From Adenanthera pavonina (lineage: Eukaryota; Streptophyta; Magnoliopsida; Fabales; Fabaceae): 64,000 nt of DNA. The stretch's first letter is position 1, and each line of letters opens with the position of its first letter. The stretch is taken from assembly GCA_026686845.1 (NCBI GenBank), contig JAIVEN010000024.1:7179501-7243500 (forward strand), written 5' to 3'. Of the stretch, positions 9,598-20,936 are shown piece by piece. A program made the translations under genes and the position numbers. Below the pieces are notes generated by a model. That model had not been told where the DNA came from. It did no database searches and was given only the letters and a program-made list of their open reading frames with translations.

Positions 9598-12500
9598 ATA
9601 TATACTTCATGATGCCTCTTTATATAGGTGCTCAAGAAAATTCATTGCTTTAGAATCGTTCAGATCCATTTGAATTAATTCCTAATTGGGAACTAATCAA
9701 TATGATATTTTATTACAATTCATCACCTAGATGACATGTCTACTTCATGTACCACCATAACAGTATTTTTTTACATGCCACATCTTGCTCTATGTGACTC
9801 ATTAATTCCTCCTTATTCAATGGTATATGTCACATGCACCAAATGGTGTAGGGATGACTCACACAAGTTACTTCAACAAGTGGTATTCTTTTATTTTTTT
9901 TTGTTATATCATTTTTATGGGCTAAAAAATAAATACTTTTAGAGGCTCATCGCCACTCTGACTCCATTTGGTAATAATCCATTCCCTCTTTGCATAGTAA
10001 ATATTCTATGGCTCAATTTTTCATTTTTTCTCTTATGTATGACTTAATAATAATTTTATGAAAAAACGGGCCATGTCATGACACTATAAAACATAGGGCA
10101 TGGCGGGATTGTGTCATATTCACATGGAGGAAATTGTGTGGGTCCGTATATAACACTAGTGCCTAACTTCTATTTTTTTTCTATGTCTTTTTCTTTAAGA
10201 ATGCTTTTTCCCATTTAAAATATAAAATTTTTATGTACTAAATTTACTCAATGCTACCACTGCTTAGTGGTATGGCATGTTGCTTAATTCAAGAGGAAGA
10301 ACTTATTGAAACCTCAACTCCCACGTGGTTTTTTATTTTAATTCTTTTAACAACTATGTTTTATTAAAATGTTACTTATCTCATCACAGAACGTGGGTTA
10401 TATATGTCAAGATGGAGATAGAGGTTGGGTCCAAAGCACACCTCTTACTTTGATGTGTCTCGTTCAGTTTTTTCTTTTGCAAGCCATGTGGATTATTCAA
10501 TGAAGGGATAGGTTACGCATTCAAACTTAGAGTTTTACCTCATCCCATATGTCTCTCTCTGTTTTCTTTTGAATCATCGTCTTCATCTGTGTTGGTTGAA
10601 TCTCTTTCCCATGGATAAAAAAATTGTCTGCAACTCTTTCTAGCCATTTTCACAGGGTAAACTTTAAAGAACCATATCTCCCTCCTTTTAAAGCTTATGA
10701 TATGATGTTGAATAAAATAGAGTATGAGACGTATCTATGAGTATCCTTGAATGAAGAGATAAAACACACATTTATCTTACTACTAAGAAAGAATTAAACA
10801 TAAAAACTTCTCAATTGCTTATGATCATAATATCTTTCCTTCCTAAATATCATTAGGATTTTTTGAATCTTGTGCTTTAGATGTTATTCCGAACTTAACA
10901 TTATCTTTTGAGAACTTAAAGGGATTCTTCAAATCTCTCCCCTTCCTCAATATAATTTGGCTAGATCATTGTGTACTTCTCATCTATGGAGACTATGACA
11001 ACAAAATTGTTCTTCATATTTTTCCATGATGCAATGTTCCTGCAGTATAAACTCTATTGTGCACACATGCACTTGACATTGATGTGTAAGGCCAACAACC
11101 ATCTTCATTAGCTCTATTGTGCACACATGCACTTGACATTGATGTGTAAGGCCAACAATCATCTTCATTAGCTCCAAGAAACATCATGCAGTGCATTGTC
11201 AAACACAACATAAAAAATTTTCAATATAATGGCAATTTATATTTTGAGTACACACATCTGTCATAAAACTTACATGTATTATATCCTTCATGATGCCTCT
11301 TTATATAGGCGCTCAAAGAAATTAATTCCTGATTGGGAATTGATCAATATAATATTTTATTACAATTCACCTCCTAGATTTTATGTCTACTTCATGTACC
11401 AATATAATAGTGCTTTTTTACGTGTTATGTGTTGCTATATGTGACTCACTAATTCCTCCTCTTTTCAATGGTATTTGTCACATGCACCAAATGGTGTAGG
11501 GGTGACTCACATATGTTACTTCGGAGAGTCGTATCCTTTCATTTTTTTATTGTAACTTTTTTTATGGGTTCAAAAATAAATAATTTAAGAGACCATCACC
11601 ACTCTTGCTTTATTTGTTAATAGTCCATTACCCCTTTTTCATAGTAAATATTTTATGGCTCAATTTTTCCTTTTTATTATATATGACTCAATAATAATTT
11701 TATGAAAAAATGGGCCATGCCATGACACTATAAAACACAGGGCGTGGTGAGATAGTGTCATATATTCACAGAGGGAATTGTGTTGGTCCATATATAACAC
11801 TGGTGCTTAACTTATATTTTTTTTATGCCTTTCTTTACTAATTCTTTTTCTTGTTTAAAATATAAAATTTCGATGTCTTAAATTTACTCAATGCTACCAC
11901 TGCTTAGTGGTGTGGCATGTTGGTTATTTCAATAGGAGGAGCTTATTCAAGCCTCAACTCCCACGTGGTTTTTATTTTAATTCTTTTAATGTCTATGTTT
12001 TGTTAAAATGTTACTTGTCTCATCACAGAACGTGGGCAGTATATGTCAAGATGGAGAAAGAGGTTAGGTTCAAAGCACACCTACTACTTTGATGTGTCTC
12101 GTTCAAGTTTTTTTTTTTGGAAGCCATGTGGATTATTCAAGAGAGGGATAGGTTACATGTTCAACCTTGTAGTTTTAGCTCCTCCCATGTATCTCTCTCC
12201 ATTTTTTTTTTGGAATCATCATCTTCAGTTCCATTAGTTGAATCTCTTTCCCTTGAATAAAAAATTGTCTGTAACCTTTTCTAGCAATTTTTGTAGGCTA
12301 AACATTAACGAACCATATCTCCCTCATTTTTATGCCAATTCAGGAAAAAATTGTGTCATTGTAAAGCTTATAATATGATCTTGAATAAAATAGAGTATGA
12401 GGTATACGTTTGAGTATTCTCAAATGAAATAATAAAATACTCACACATGTAGACTAGATCACCAAAGTGGAACCTAGTCTTTATTCTTACTGAATAACAC

Positions 12501-12813
12501 CTCACATATTCACAGAAAGAATAGAGAAGAGAGGAGAAGAGCTCAGAAAAATTGTGTGTTGTTTGAAGGAAAAAGCTCTTCTATTTGTAGGTGGAGAATT
12601 GTATCTTTTACAATTTCTGCATTCATGAGCAAAATTTGATTTATTATCAAATTGTATCAACAAAGGATTATATATGTTTAAAATATTCCTTCATTCCCTT
12701 ATTAATTTTCAAAAAGCTAATGGGCTTTTGGGAAAATCAACTGGCCCATCAAGAATAGACTTTTTTTTTTAACAAAGTCCAACATATGATCTTTCCAATG
12801 ACATGTGGATTGT
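9598..12813. repeat. Composite repeat, locus 1 (A-B-A-C)
   Basis: Unit A (about 9598-10766), B (about 10767-11279), second A (about 11280-12440) and C (about 12441-12813). The two A units align along their whole length with substitutions and small indels. The same order A-B-A-C recurs at 58209-63614. Neither A-B boundary has a primer site or purine tract, so A does not look like an LTR. Each A holds a tRNA-like stretch (TGCTTAGTGG A-box-like at 10261 and 11901, then TTCAAGCCTC B-box-like). C read on the minus strand has a TATA-like CTACAAATAG and a CT-rich leader. No open frame of weight. Identity unknown. The right edge is the insertion site of the 41.6 kb CACTA element. Confidence 0.75.
11052..11171. 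repeat. 60-base tandem duplication
   Basis: Two adjacent 60-base copies (11052-11111 and 11112-11171) that differ at one base. The equivalent place in locus 2 (about 58980-59040) has one copy, so the duplication arose at this locus. Confidence 0.92.
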
Positions 12814-13335
12814 CAATACAAAAAATTTGACTTTTGGCAGTGACAAAAGTCCCCACCTAAAGTGGTAAAGTCACCGCTGAAAGTTTTGAGTAGCAAATTC
12901 TTGTCGTTGCCATATCACTTCCAAGAATAGCGTCGCCGAAAGTTTTTGTCAGCGACAAAATGGTTGCTACCAAAGATAAGCATTTGCGGCGAAAAAGGTT
13001 GTCACTGAAGACAAAAAAATTTGCTGTTGAAAGACTATCACCGCCAAAGCTAGATATTCAGCGGTGACTATCTGTTGCTGCTAATTGTTGTTATCTACGA
13101 TGACAATTTGTCACTGCTGAAAGTTGATCTTCAGTGGCGAGTTGTTGTTGCTGTTGAAAATGTTGATTTTTGTGGCGACACCTTTTGTCGCCGCTGAAAG
13201 TTAATCTTCAACAATGACATATTAGTTGCTGCAAGCACATGTTTTTTGGTGGCAACATAGTGGTCGTTGCAAAACGAATACTTTTAGTGGTGAGAATCAA
13301 AGTTGGAAATTTTTTTTAGCTATTATTAGTGATAT
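12814..13335 (+). repeat. Left TIR and subterminal repeats of composite CACTA
   Basis: From the TIR onward there are at least ten imperfect copies of a GTCGCCGCTGAAAG / TTTTGGCGGCGAC-type motif in both orientations, more GC-rich than their surroundings. This is the subterminal structure of CACTA elements. The mirrored set is at 53945-54380. Confidence 0.75.
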
Positions 13336-14182
13336 TAGTTGATATTAGTTGCCACTAAAAGCTATTACTTATCAAAATAATTTTTGTTAACATTGATGTA
13401 GTAATTAAGATAATAATAATACAATTAACTTGGAATATAGACAAATTAAAACCTATAATTATAGCATATTCCAATGTATCAAAATCTGTGACATAATCCA
13501 TAGACAAATGATCTAAACAATCCAATTCACTACTTAAAAGTCAAATGTATATAAACAAAATATAGATAACATGCAATGCAAAAACTATATAAATCCCCTA
13601 CATAGCTAAACTATCTAAAATTTCATGTCCCTACATCAGTACTCAGAGTAGACGTTGATGTTGTGGCAAGAGTCTAAGATTGTTCCTGTAAGAACAACAC
13701 ATTTAAGCATAAATTAGCCTACTATATATTTAAGAACCAATGTCAAATGTGCACTAATATACAATATTATTACCTCCACATTAAAAAAGCCCTTACACAA
13801 ATTCCATGAAATATATTTGACAACTAAGATTACAAAAAAAAAATAAGAAAAGAATTTGACAACAAAGGAAATACACATAATAGTTTTTTTTATATTCTAT
13901 ACATAAATATTATCTTATATTTCCTTTCATATATATATATACATAACAATAAAAAAAATAGAAAGAGTGGCACATCAAGGGACTCACACAACAAATACTA
14001 ATAAATTTGGTATTGAAGGCATAAACACTATCACAATAGCCATTAAAGCAACTGTGTAACTTGTGCTTTTACTCGACATTCATTTTAAATTCTCAATTTT
14101 ACCAATACTAATAGATTTTAGTCACCTCTATTTATATATATAAGAAACATACATAAACCAAAGAGTTAATTCATGAAATAAT
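13336..14182. other. CACTA interior, no gene seen
   Basis: AT-rich sequence between the subterminal repeats and the transposase-related remnant. No frame, motif or repeat beyond short AT runs (for example TATATATATATA near 13930). Confidence 0.4.
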
Positions 14183-15526
14183 TCAAAATAAAATATGTGC
14201 CAACTTAATAAATACCTGCTGGAAGGTTGTCATGAAGGCTTCCATCTTCTTTTGCATTTGTTCCATCTGTTGCATCTTTTGTTGAAATTGTGCATGTTCT
14301 GTTTCCATACTTGCATGTTTTGCTTCAATCCTTTGAAGCTTAGTTTCCATTCTTGCATGTTTAGCTTCCATCCATTCAAGCTTTGTTACATGCTTAGCTT
14401 CCATTCGTGCACACCTCCTAAAATCTCTCACTAAGAATGATTGTTAAGATCTTATCAGGAGTCATTTGAGAATCACTTTCTATGCCTTCTTGTTGTCGTA
14501 TAACCTCTTGTATGCAAACCTACAATTAAAGAACACTAAGGTAATTGAAATCATGTTATACATTAATTTAGGATAAAATATAGGAACAAAACACATACAT
14601 AAATCTCTTGTGACAAAGGATCTACCCACACCTGCTCCCCTTCAACATTTTTCCTTGTATGTTATAGTTCCCACAGTTGGTTAGGTGGTGGTAGCATTCC
14701 AGTGGTAGGGTCTCTCTACAAATAATGTACAAAGATAAATACTAACTTGAAGTTGGAAAGATAAAGAATAAGAAATAAATTAAAGAGAATGATATAAACT
14801 CATAAAAGATTTTTTAATCTGTATAAATGATTTATGGCTGCAAGTATGCTTCGTTATCTATTTCTGTTGATTTGACTTTTTTTTTGCACTTTTATTCTAC
14901 AACAAAATTGATTATTTCTCAAGATTCTAGGATTGAAGTAAAAAAAGTTGTCAATTTAAATTAATTATAAGGCACCTTAAAAGAAGGCGACCCAAAGTAT
15001 CTCACAAGCCACTCTAAATCCTTAGTACTAACACTAGGAGGTCGATTAGCCAACCTTTCCTCGTTAGTGGTGTATGCTGCAGAGCTTGTGCAATCTAGTC
15101 TTCCAATTTCTAAAGGTAGTTTGCTTTATGGCGAAGACAACTTTCTTAAACCTATCCTCATTTTATTCAATATCAAGTTCAATTTTTTCTTAAAGCACAC
15201 ATAAGTAGATATACTTGTTATGAAAACATAAAAAAGAAAATATCATTAATGAATATATTTGAGAAAAAATACTACCTTTACTTTTAACCACATCTCCTCA
15301 TCATACTTTCAAAAAAAACACAGTTTCAGTTGCCACCTTGGAAGGATATTATGGTCCTAAGAACTAAACCACAATGGCTAGCAAGAGCTTTAGCTCCTAG
15401 TCCCACAACTCTTAACATGTAATTATGAAAACTTACTTTAATTCTTTCTCTAAATCTTGTTCCCAAATCTAGTTGTTTTCCCTTGTAAATGCCTTTACCC
15501 CTCCTAGAATTGCAAGAGCCTATCAT
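14183..15526 (-). pseudogene. CACTA Transposase_24-like gene remnant
   Basis: Read from 15526 down. 15526-15326 holds RGKGIYKGKQLDLGTR then LGAKALASHCGLVLR, the pattern (RG..RG..., then AKKLASH.GVLVR) of the plant Transposase_24 family found in CACTA elements. About 15180-15110 gives RFKKVVFAI and RNWKTRLH; 15080-15000 gives NEERLANRPPSVSTKDLEWL, another signature of that domain. 14730-14590 gives DPTTGMLPPPNQLWEL and VWVDPLSQEIY; 14530-14440 gives VIRQQEGIESDSQMTPDKIL. The last open piece (14431-14183) is a coiled coil of Met/Glu/Lys/Gln heptads (MEAKH repeats). Stops and missing pieces show it is inactive. Its role in the family is uncertain; the catalytic transposase (TNP2-like) was not found. 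Confidence 0.75.
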
Positions 15527-15975
15527 TCATGCAAAAAGGAGAAAGTAATCAGATGTGATATGTTGTGTGAGTTAGTTATTTGTACTATATAAAGTTGAAG
15601 GAAATTTACTTGCACTGCTAATTGGAGTAGGGGAAGAGTCATGATAATTTATTATTGCAAATCTAGTATGAAAAATAATAATTTAATGCCAAAATTATCA
15701 TTGATATACAATTATATACAATTATTTTCTAAGAAACAATCTAATATAAATTAATACCTAAGATAGAATTGTTTTCTTCCAGCAAAAAAAAAAATGGATA
15801 CAATTATTTCCTAAAAAACAATCTAATATGAACTAATAACTAAGATACATGTATAGACAATATTAATCTAGGGTTCCTAGTCTGAAGGAGAACTCTATCA
15901 TCATAAACCCAGTAGTAGTACATAGCATTGTTAGAAATGTCACTTGCTCTTAAAGCCTGCACATTGACAACAATT
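15527..15975. other. CACTA interior, no gene seen
   Basis: Contains two similar stretches near 15710-15750 and 15800-15840 (ACAATTATTT.CTAA.AAACAATC), a short local duplication. ATT at 15973-15975 would be the left target duplication of the next CACTA. Confidence 0.4.
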
Positions 15976-18130
15976 CACTACTACAAAAATGGGCTTTTGA
16001 GACGTTTGATTTTTAGCTTCTGGAACGTTTTTGAAACTTTTCATATGTGACCATTCCCTAAGCATTCTGGAATGTTTACTCTGTTAGCAAGGTTGACTTC
16101 CCAAGAGGGGGGGTGAATTGGGAAGATTGAAATTTTTCTGCACAAAGTGAAATGGGTGAAGATAGCACAGTGTAATGGAAGCAACGTATAAAACAGAGTA
16201 AGCTGAAAAGTAAGGACAAGGAGAAGAAGACTCAGTAATTTATCCTGGTTCAGTCTATCCACTTGACCTACGTCCAGTCCCCAAGACAACTCTTGAGATT
16301 TTTCACTATACAGCAAGAATTCAACGGGCTTCTTGCTAATGCCACAGTACAATGAGTATGCTCTATTTCTGGAGCTTTCTCAATCTCTCTAAGTACTCTC
16401 ACAATGTGCTTTCCAATCCCCTTGTGATTTCCCCTCACAAGTAAATCTATCTTCCAGATGAAGAGTAGATTGTTTACAAAGATATAACTCTCTTGAATAG
16501 AGTAGATATGAAGGTTAAAGTACAGATATTGAAGTTGAGAGGATGAAAGCTTTTGAGAAGAAGATTTGGCAGAAATTCGGTATATACAAGTTTGATTCGT
16601 TTTCCACAACTTGAAATGATGATGTATTTATAGATTTAGGTCCCAACTATTCGTTAGAGACAAAATCTATCCGTTGGGGAAGTTATCCAACGGTTATCCT
16701 GAAAAACTATCTGTTAACCAACCGCATTTCGATTGGCTAACAGACGAATTTTGAAGGAATCGAAGGTTAAAGCTTCCAACGTAAAAATACGAAGTTCGTC
16801 TGTTCATGAAGTGAAATTCAAATTTTGAAACTTGTAAAATGTTTTCACGTTATGACATACGAATTTTCAAGAAGAAAGTTTTTCTGTTAAAAATGAACAG
16901 TGTTTTCAATTTTCTACAGTGCCCTCGAAATTCGAATTTTGGAAGCCCAAAATTCGTCTGTTCCTAGTATGTTCAAAAGGCACAGTGTTTCACTTTCTTC
17001 GAAATTTGAATGTTGAAAGAGTGAAGTTCGTCTGTCAGAGAGATTCTTTTCAGACTAACTTCAACATTCGAAGTTTACAAAACTCTGTCATTCGTATGTC
17101 AACATTTCATTCCAACAGACTCACAACCTTAGCTTCTGAAATTCAAATTTTAATGTTCAAAGTTCGTCTGTCAGAAAGCAGTTTTGAAACTTAAATTATT
17201 GTTGATCTCAGATGAACTTTAACATTGTTTCAGACGAATTTCTTCCATTTTTATAAGTTGTGTTTTGTCTGAAATTCGAATTTTGAAGACTCAAAGTTCG
17301 TCTGTTTCAAAGAAGCTTCTTTCAGGCTTATATGAAAATTTGAATGTTGGAAAGCCAAAGTCCGTCTGTCAGATAGTATTTTTGAGACTCAATTTATTCT
17401 TGATTTTAGATGAACTTTAACATTGTTTCAGACGAATTTCTTTGGTTTTCACAAATTGCATTCTGTTTGAAATTCGAATTTTGAAGACTTGAAGTTCGTC
17501 TGTCACTAAAGGCTTCTTTCAGACTCATGAAAATTCAAACTTTGGAGAATCAAAATTCGTCTGACAGAGAGACATCTCTTCAGACTTGTTCAGTTTTAGC
17601 TCGAAATTCGAATTTCCAAAGGCAAAGTTCGAATTTCCCATATGACAGTTCAGTTTAAACTTCTCAAACTTCGTCTGTTTGTGGGTGTTTTTCAAATGAG
17701 TCATAAAATCAAAGTTTAAAAACATATTTTCTTCAAATAAAAAACTTTTACCCATACATAACTAAAGTTAAAGATCCTACAGTAGATCTAGCAGCAATTA
17801 CTTAGAAATTCTTCACTTGAAACACTTTGAGCTCCTTTGATATTTTCAATCCAAGCTCTTGAGAGTTGATTTGGAATCATCAAAACTTCTTGATTCATCA
17901 TACTCTTTTGTTGGAAGCGTTCCCAGAAACTAGTCTTGGGGCACGCTTTCTATTATGAAATGTTCCGGAATACCAGTTTTGTGGCACGCTTCCTACTACG
18001 AAATGTTCCGGAATACTAGTTTTGCGGCACACTTCTTACTACACAATGTTCCCTAACACTAGTTTTTAGGAACATTTCTTAATAGGAAGCATGCCAGAAG
18101 ATTAGACTTCTGGCTCACACGTGAAGCATT
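15976..18130 (+). mobile_element. Second CACTA left end with subterminal repeats
   Basis: CACTACTACAAAAATGGGC at 15976 is a clear CACTA terminus. Subterminal repeats follow (GGAACGTTT-like at 16020-16080) and resume after a copia solo LTR: 17905-18130 has about four copies of a roughly 52-base unit with GGCACGCTT and AATGTTCCGGAAT. The right end was not found; if present it is diverged or lost. 18131-20934 is the probable interior. Confidence 0.72.
16082..17900 (-). mobile_element. Solo copia LTR, TSD TACTC
   Basis: A 1.8 kb LTR of the same family as 1120-2844 and 31151-32802, in minus orientation. It is flanked by identical TACTC at 16077-16081 and 17901-17905. The interior is gone, so this is a product of LTR-LTR recombination. 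It retains the TATA box (16632-16625) and the TTCGTCTG / AAATTCGAATTT motif array (about 16740-17680). Confidence 0.95.
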
Positions 18131-18793
18131 CCCCAAACTCCATTTTTTTTTAAAATATAAAATTTCATTTTTCTTGATATCTTGTTTCAACCATTCCAGC
18201 ATACCCAAAATACAAAATCATGTCACCCAACCATTCAGACAATTCTATTATACATGTATAGAAATTAAAGACCCATTAACCAAAAAAGTCCATATCTATT
18301 ACTATTAATCTATCAATATCAACATACAAATGACTAATAAATAAGAGTTTGTCATCACAAAATATCTCTAAATAATGTCTAAACATTATAAACAATCTAT
18401 AAATTATATTCTTTTAACACACACTTTGCCTACTCTTCTATAACTTCTTGTATGTCTTCTTTGGAGTAGAAAGCACATTACTTGTTTGAAAAGCACTGCA
18501 AAATGAAGCATCACATACAAGAAAATGAAGTTAAATAAATTTGGAGCAATTTAAAAACCTACATTTGAGGTACATACAATCTCAGGGATGGTAAATTGTT
18601 TCTTATTTCAAGTAAGAAATAGCAATTGTTTCTTATTTCATACAAGCACTCAAAATTTCAAAAAAATTACTATTGTATACACGTTGACAATAATGCATAA
18701 ATATTACATCAAAAAGTAAACATTTCAGCACTCAATTACAATTTAGCTCCGAATATATACATATTGCTAATTCATTGAAAAAATTATGCCCTA
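18131..18793. other. No gene seen; probable CACTA interior
   Basis: AT-rich. A short direct repeat (ATTGTTTCTTATTTCA twice at about 18594-18641) is the only structure noted. Confidence 0.35.
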
Positions 18794-19051
18794 TTAATTG
18801 CCAAACAGACCGATCAATAGAGCCATAGCACGTGTTATCAATCCATTTTGGGTCCCATTTCCAACAGGGGATAAATTGGCACATAAAATTACTAAGACTT
18901 CCATATTAGTTGACAAATTATGATTGACAAACTCTTGCAAAATCAATGGAGGTTCAAGCACTAAAAGAGAGAATTCATCATAAGCAAGAAATAGTTTGTG
19001 TGACTTTGCACTACCATCCACAACTAAAGGTTTCACATCTGAAAATGACAA
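18794..19051 (-). other. Unrecognised 85-residue open frame in transposon interior
   Basis: The minus-strand frame (SFSDVKPLVV ... NLSPVGNGTQNGLITRAMAL ... GLFGN) has a protein-like composition and helical hydrophobic stretches, unlike the low-complexity frames around it. I do not recognise the family. It lies in a run of minus-strand exon-like scraps (18794-20600) and may be part of a captured gene fragment. Confidence 0.35.
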
Positions 19052-19689
19052 ATGAACATATGAATATTTTGAAATTCATATCACTCCAAGAGTTGACAGT
19101 AAAGCTAAAAATACCCAATATGGATAATCAAAACAACTAGGAAACTCTACAAGAATACTAACTATATATATTCTTTGGTTAATTAGATACAATAGCTAAG
19201 AATGAGATTAATTGACAGCAAAACCAAAACACATAGAAGCTCATTCAAATATTTAAATTTATTCTCAAGCAACATCCATGATCAAATCAATGGAGATATT
19301 GGCTAAAATCATCATACCAAAAGTCAAAGTAACTAACATACTCCATTACTAGAACTAAAGTAGTTATCTGAAAAGAAAATAAAAATACCTGGTGGCAAAT
19401 ATGCCAAAAAAAAGGCCAAACAAAACTTGTATATGTTTGGTGTAATACATATTGCTAATCCAATAGAGCCCAGCCTAAACATAGCAACCATATTAAGAGA
19501 TATGCACAACTAGCATTTTCCATTCTCTACCTAGCATTTTCCATTTCTCATTAATTAAAAGTGAATGCCATGGAAAAGTTGGATCTTGTGAAAGAGATAT
19601 GCAAAAGATAAAGGAACCATGTCAAAGTAAACTAGAAATGCAAATATCAAAATTTCAACGTGAATATAGAGATGCATCAAGAATATTAC

Positions 19690-19755
19690 CTCTCCACCAA
19701 CAAAAAGAAATGAAAACTTTCTTTCTTCCTGGAGCATAGTTAGTAGCCCTTCCAT
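19690..19755 (-). other. Exon-like scrap, unrecognised
   Basis: On the minus strand MEGLLTMLQEERKFSFLFVG followed by GE and a GTAATA donor-like site. Protein-like but too short to name. Same strand as its neighbours at 18794 and 20258. Confidence 0.3.
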
Positions 19756-20257
19756 GTCCTAGATCATAAAATATTTTTAATATCAATCAATGCAAATGCA
19801 ATATGATTGGAGTTCTCAAGCTTGGCCTATTTTTAAATCTTAGTGTTGATAGACTAAAATTTCAATTACCATCCAATGTTGATACATACAGTGTTTGGGA
19901 TTATTTAAAGGGTGTTTGACTTAAAATACAACTTGCCAATATTCAATTCAACTATTTAGTGATCTAAAAAATAAAAATTCCATTACTCTGTTCTTTTGCA
20001 AACTTATTGTTATCTAGTCTTGAGAAACTTTAAGGAAGACAATATCATGTTGGATTGATAATCTTAAAAGTATTCTTAGACCCAATGATTTGTACAATTC
20101 ATTACACAATTTATTAGTGGAGTCTCTTTCTTTGAATGAATACACCAATATCAAAAGATTACAAACAATGTTCCCAACATAAGCTTATAATTAATCTTTA
20201 AGTAAATAAACAATTTTAAAAGTAATTAATAATTATTAAAATAATTGAAAGTTCAAA

Positions 20258-20353
20258 CCTTTCATAGTCCCAAATGTTAACAATACCATCATGGCCAGAA
20301 GTGCCAAACACAAATGGTTTCTTAGGACACCATTGAAACACATGCATAATTGG
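20258..20353 (-). pseudogene. WD40 repeat fragment, MSI4/FVE-like
   Basis: The minus strand encodes MHVFQWCPKKPFVFGTSGHD then GIVNIWDYER: one whole WD40 blade with the Q-W-x-P, GTS..DG and NIWD pattern. Among plant WD40 proteins this is closest, from memory, to the RbAp48/MSI-type histone-binding proteins (MSI4/FVE: VQWSPD...SS..DG.LNIWD). It is bounded by intron-like AT-rich sequence. An isolated blade inside CACTA-derived sequence suggests a gene fragment picked up by a transposon. Which gene it came from is not certain. Confidence 0.6.
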
Positions 20354-20469
20354 TATATTAACTATAACTCAATCAAACCAACATCATCATATTCCACATA
20401 TTTATATAACTCAGTTTGAGTTCAAGAGGACTTTTGTCAAAGATATATACATAAGCAAAATGACATACG

Positions 20470-20600
20470 CAATCTGCTTCCTTTCATTTTTGCTATCACA
20501 TCCCAAGCAAGCTTCAGTACAACTTCCTAATTTGTGGTATCAAGGTCTTGCAATAATTTTCTATGCTTCTCCTTTTCATTAGCCGCAGAAATAAATTTTG
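20470..20600 (-). other. Exon-like scrap, unrecognised
   Basis: The minus strand reads KFISAANEKEKHRKLLQDLD, then a stop, then EVVLKLAWDVIAKMKGS. This is amphipathic and protein-like, and lies upstream of the WD40 scrap on the same strand. Family not recognised. Confidence 0.35.
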
Positions 20601-20911
20601 GTCATGGACTATCAACCATTTTCTTGTGTAGGCAAACCAGATTTTTTATTATGCATTTCTAGCAAGTTATATCTTTTGAAAACTACATGGTAGATTATGT
20701 AAAGTACATGGTTAATGCTGTTACATTTATATATAGAAAAATGAAAAAGGAGCTCATTGAAACTTCAAGGAATACATTAACTAGGCAACATTTTCAGCCA
20801 AACTCAAAGGTGCCAATACTTGAGTAATCCAATGTGTTCATTGAAGGAGGAAAAAGTTTTCAAAAGAGACTAAAGTAAATAAGGCAAAGAATATAGCTGT
20901 AGAAAAAACAC

Positions 20912-20934
20912 ACATAAGGTAAGCTTTTCCCTTG
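20912..20934. repeat. 23-base filler copy at truncated LTR edge
   Basis: A perfect copy of 21068-21090 (contains TAAGGTAAGCTTTTCCC), placed just before the point where the gypsy 5' LTR begins abruptly. Confidence 0.85.
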
Positions 20935-20936
20935 CC

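Noticed and set aside
9598..12440. Units A read as LTRs of a small retrotransposon with B as interior
   Set aside because: No PBS or polypurine tract at either A/B boundary in either orientation, and no target duplication.
14195..14434. Cys/Phe/His-rich plus-strand frame
   Set aside because: It is the antisense of the coiled-coil MEAKH repeats on the minus strand.
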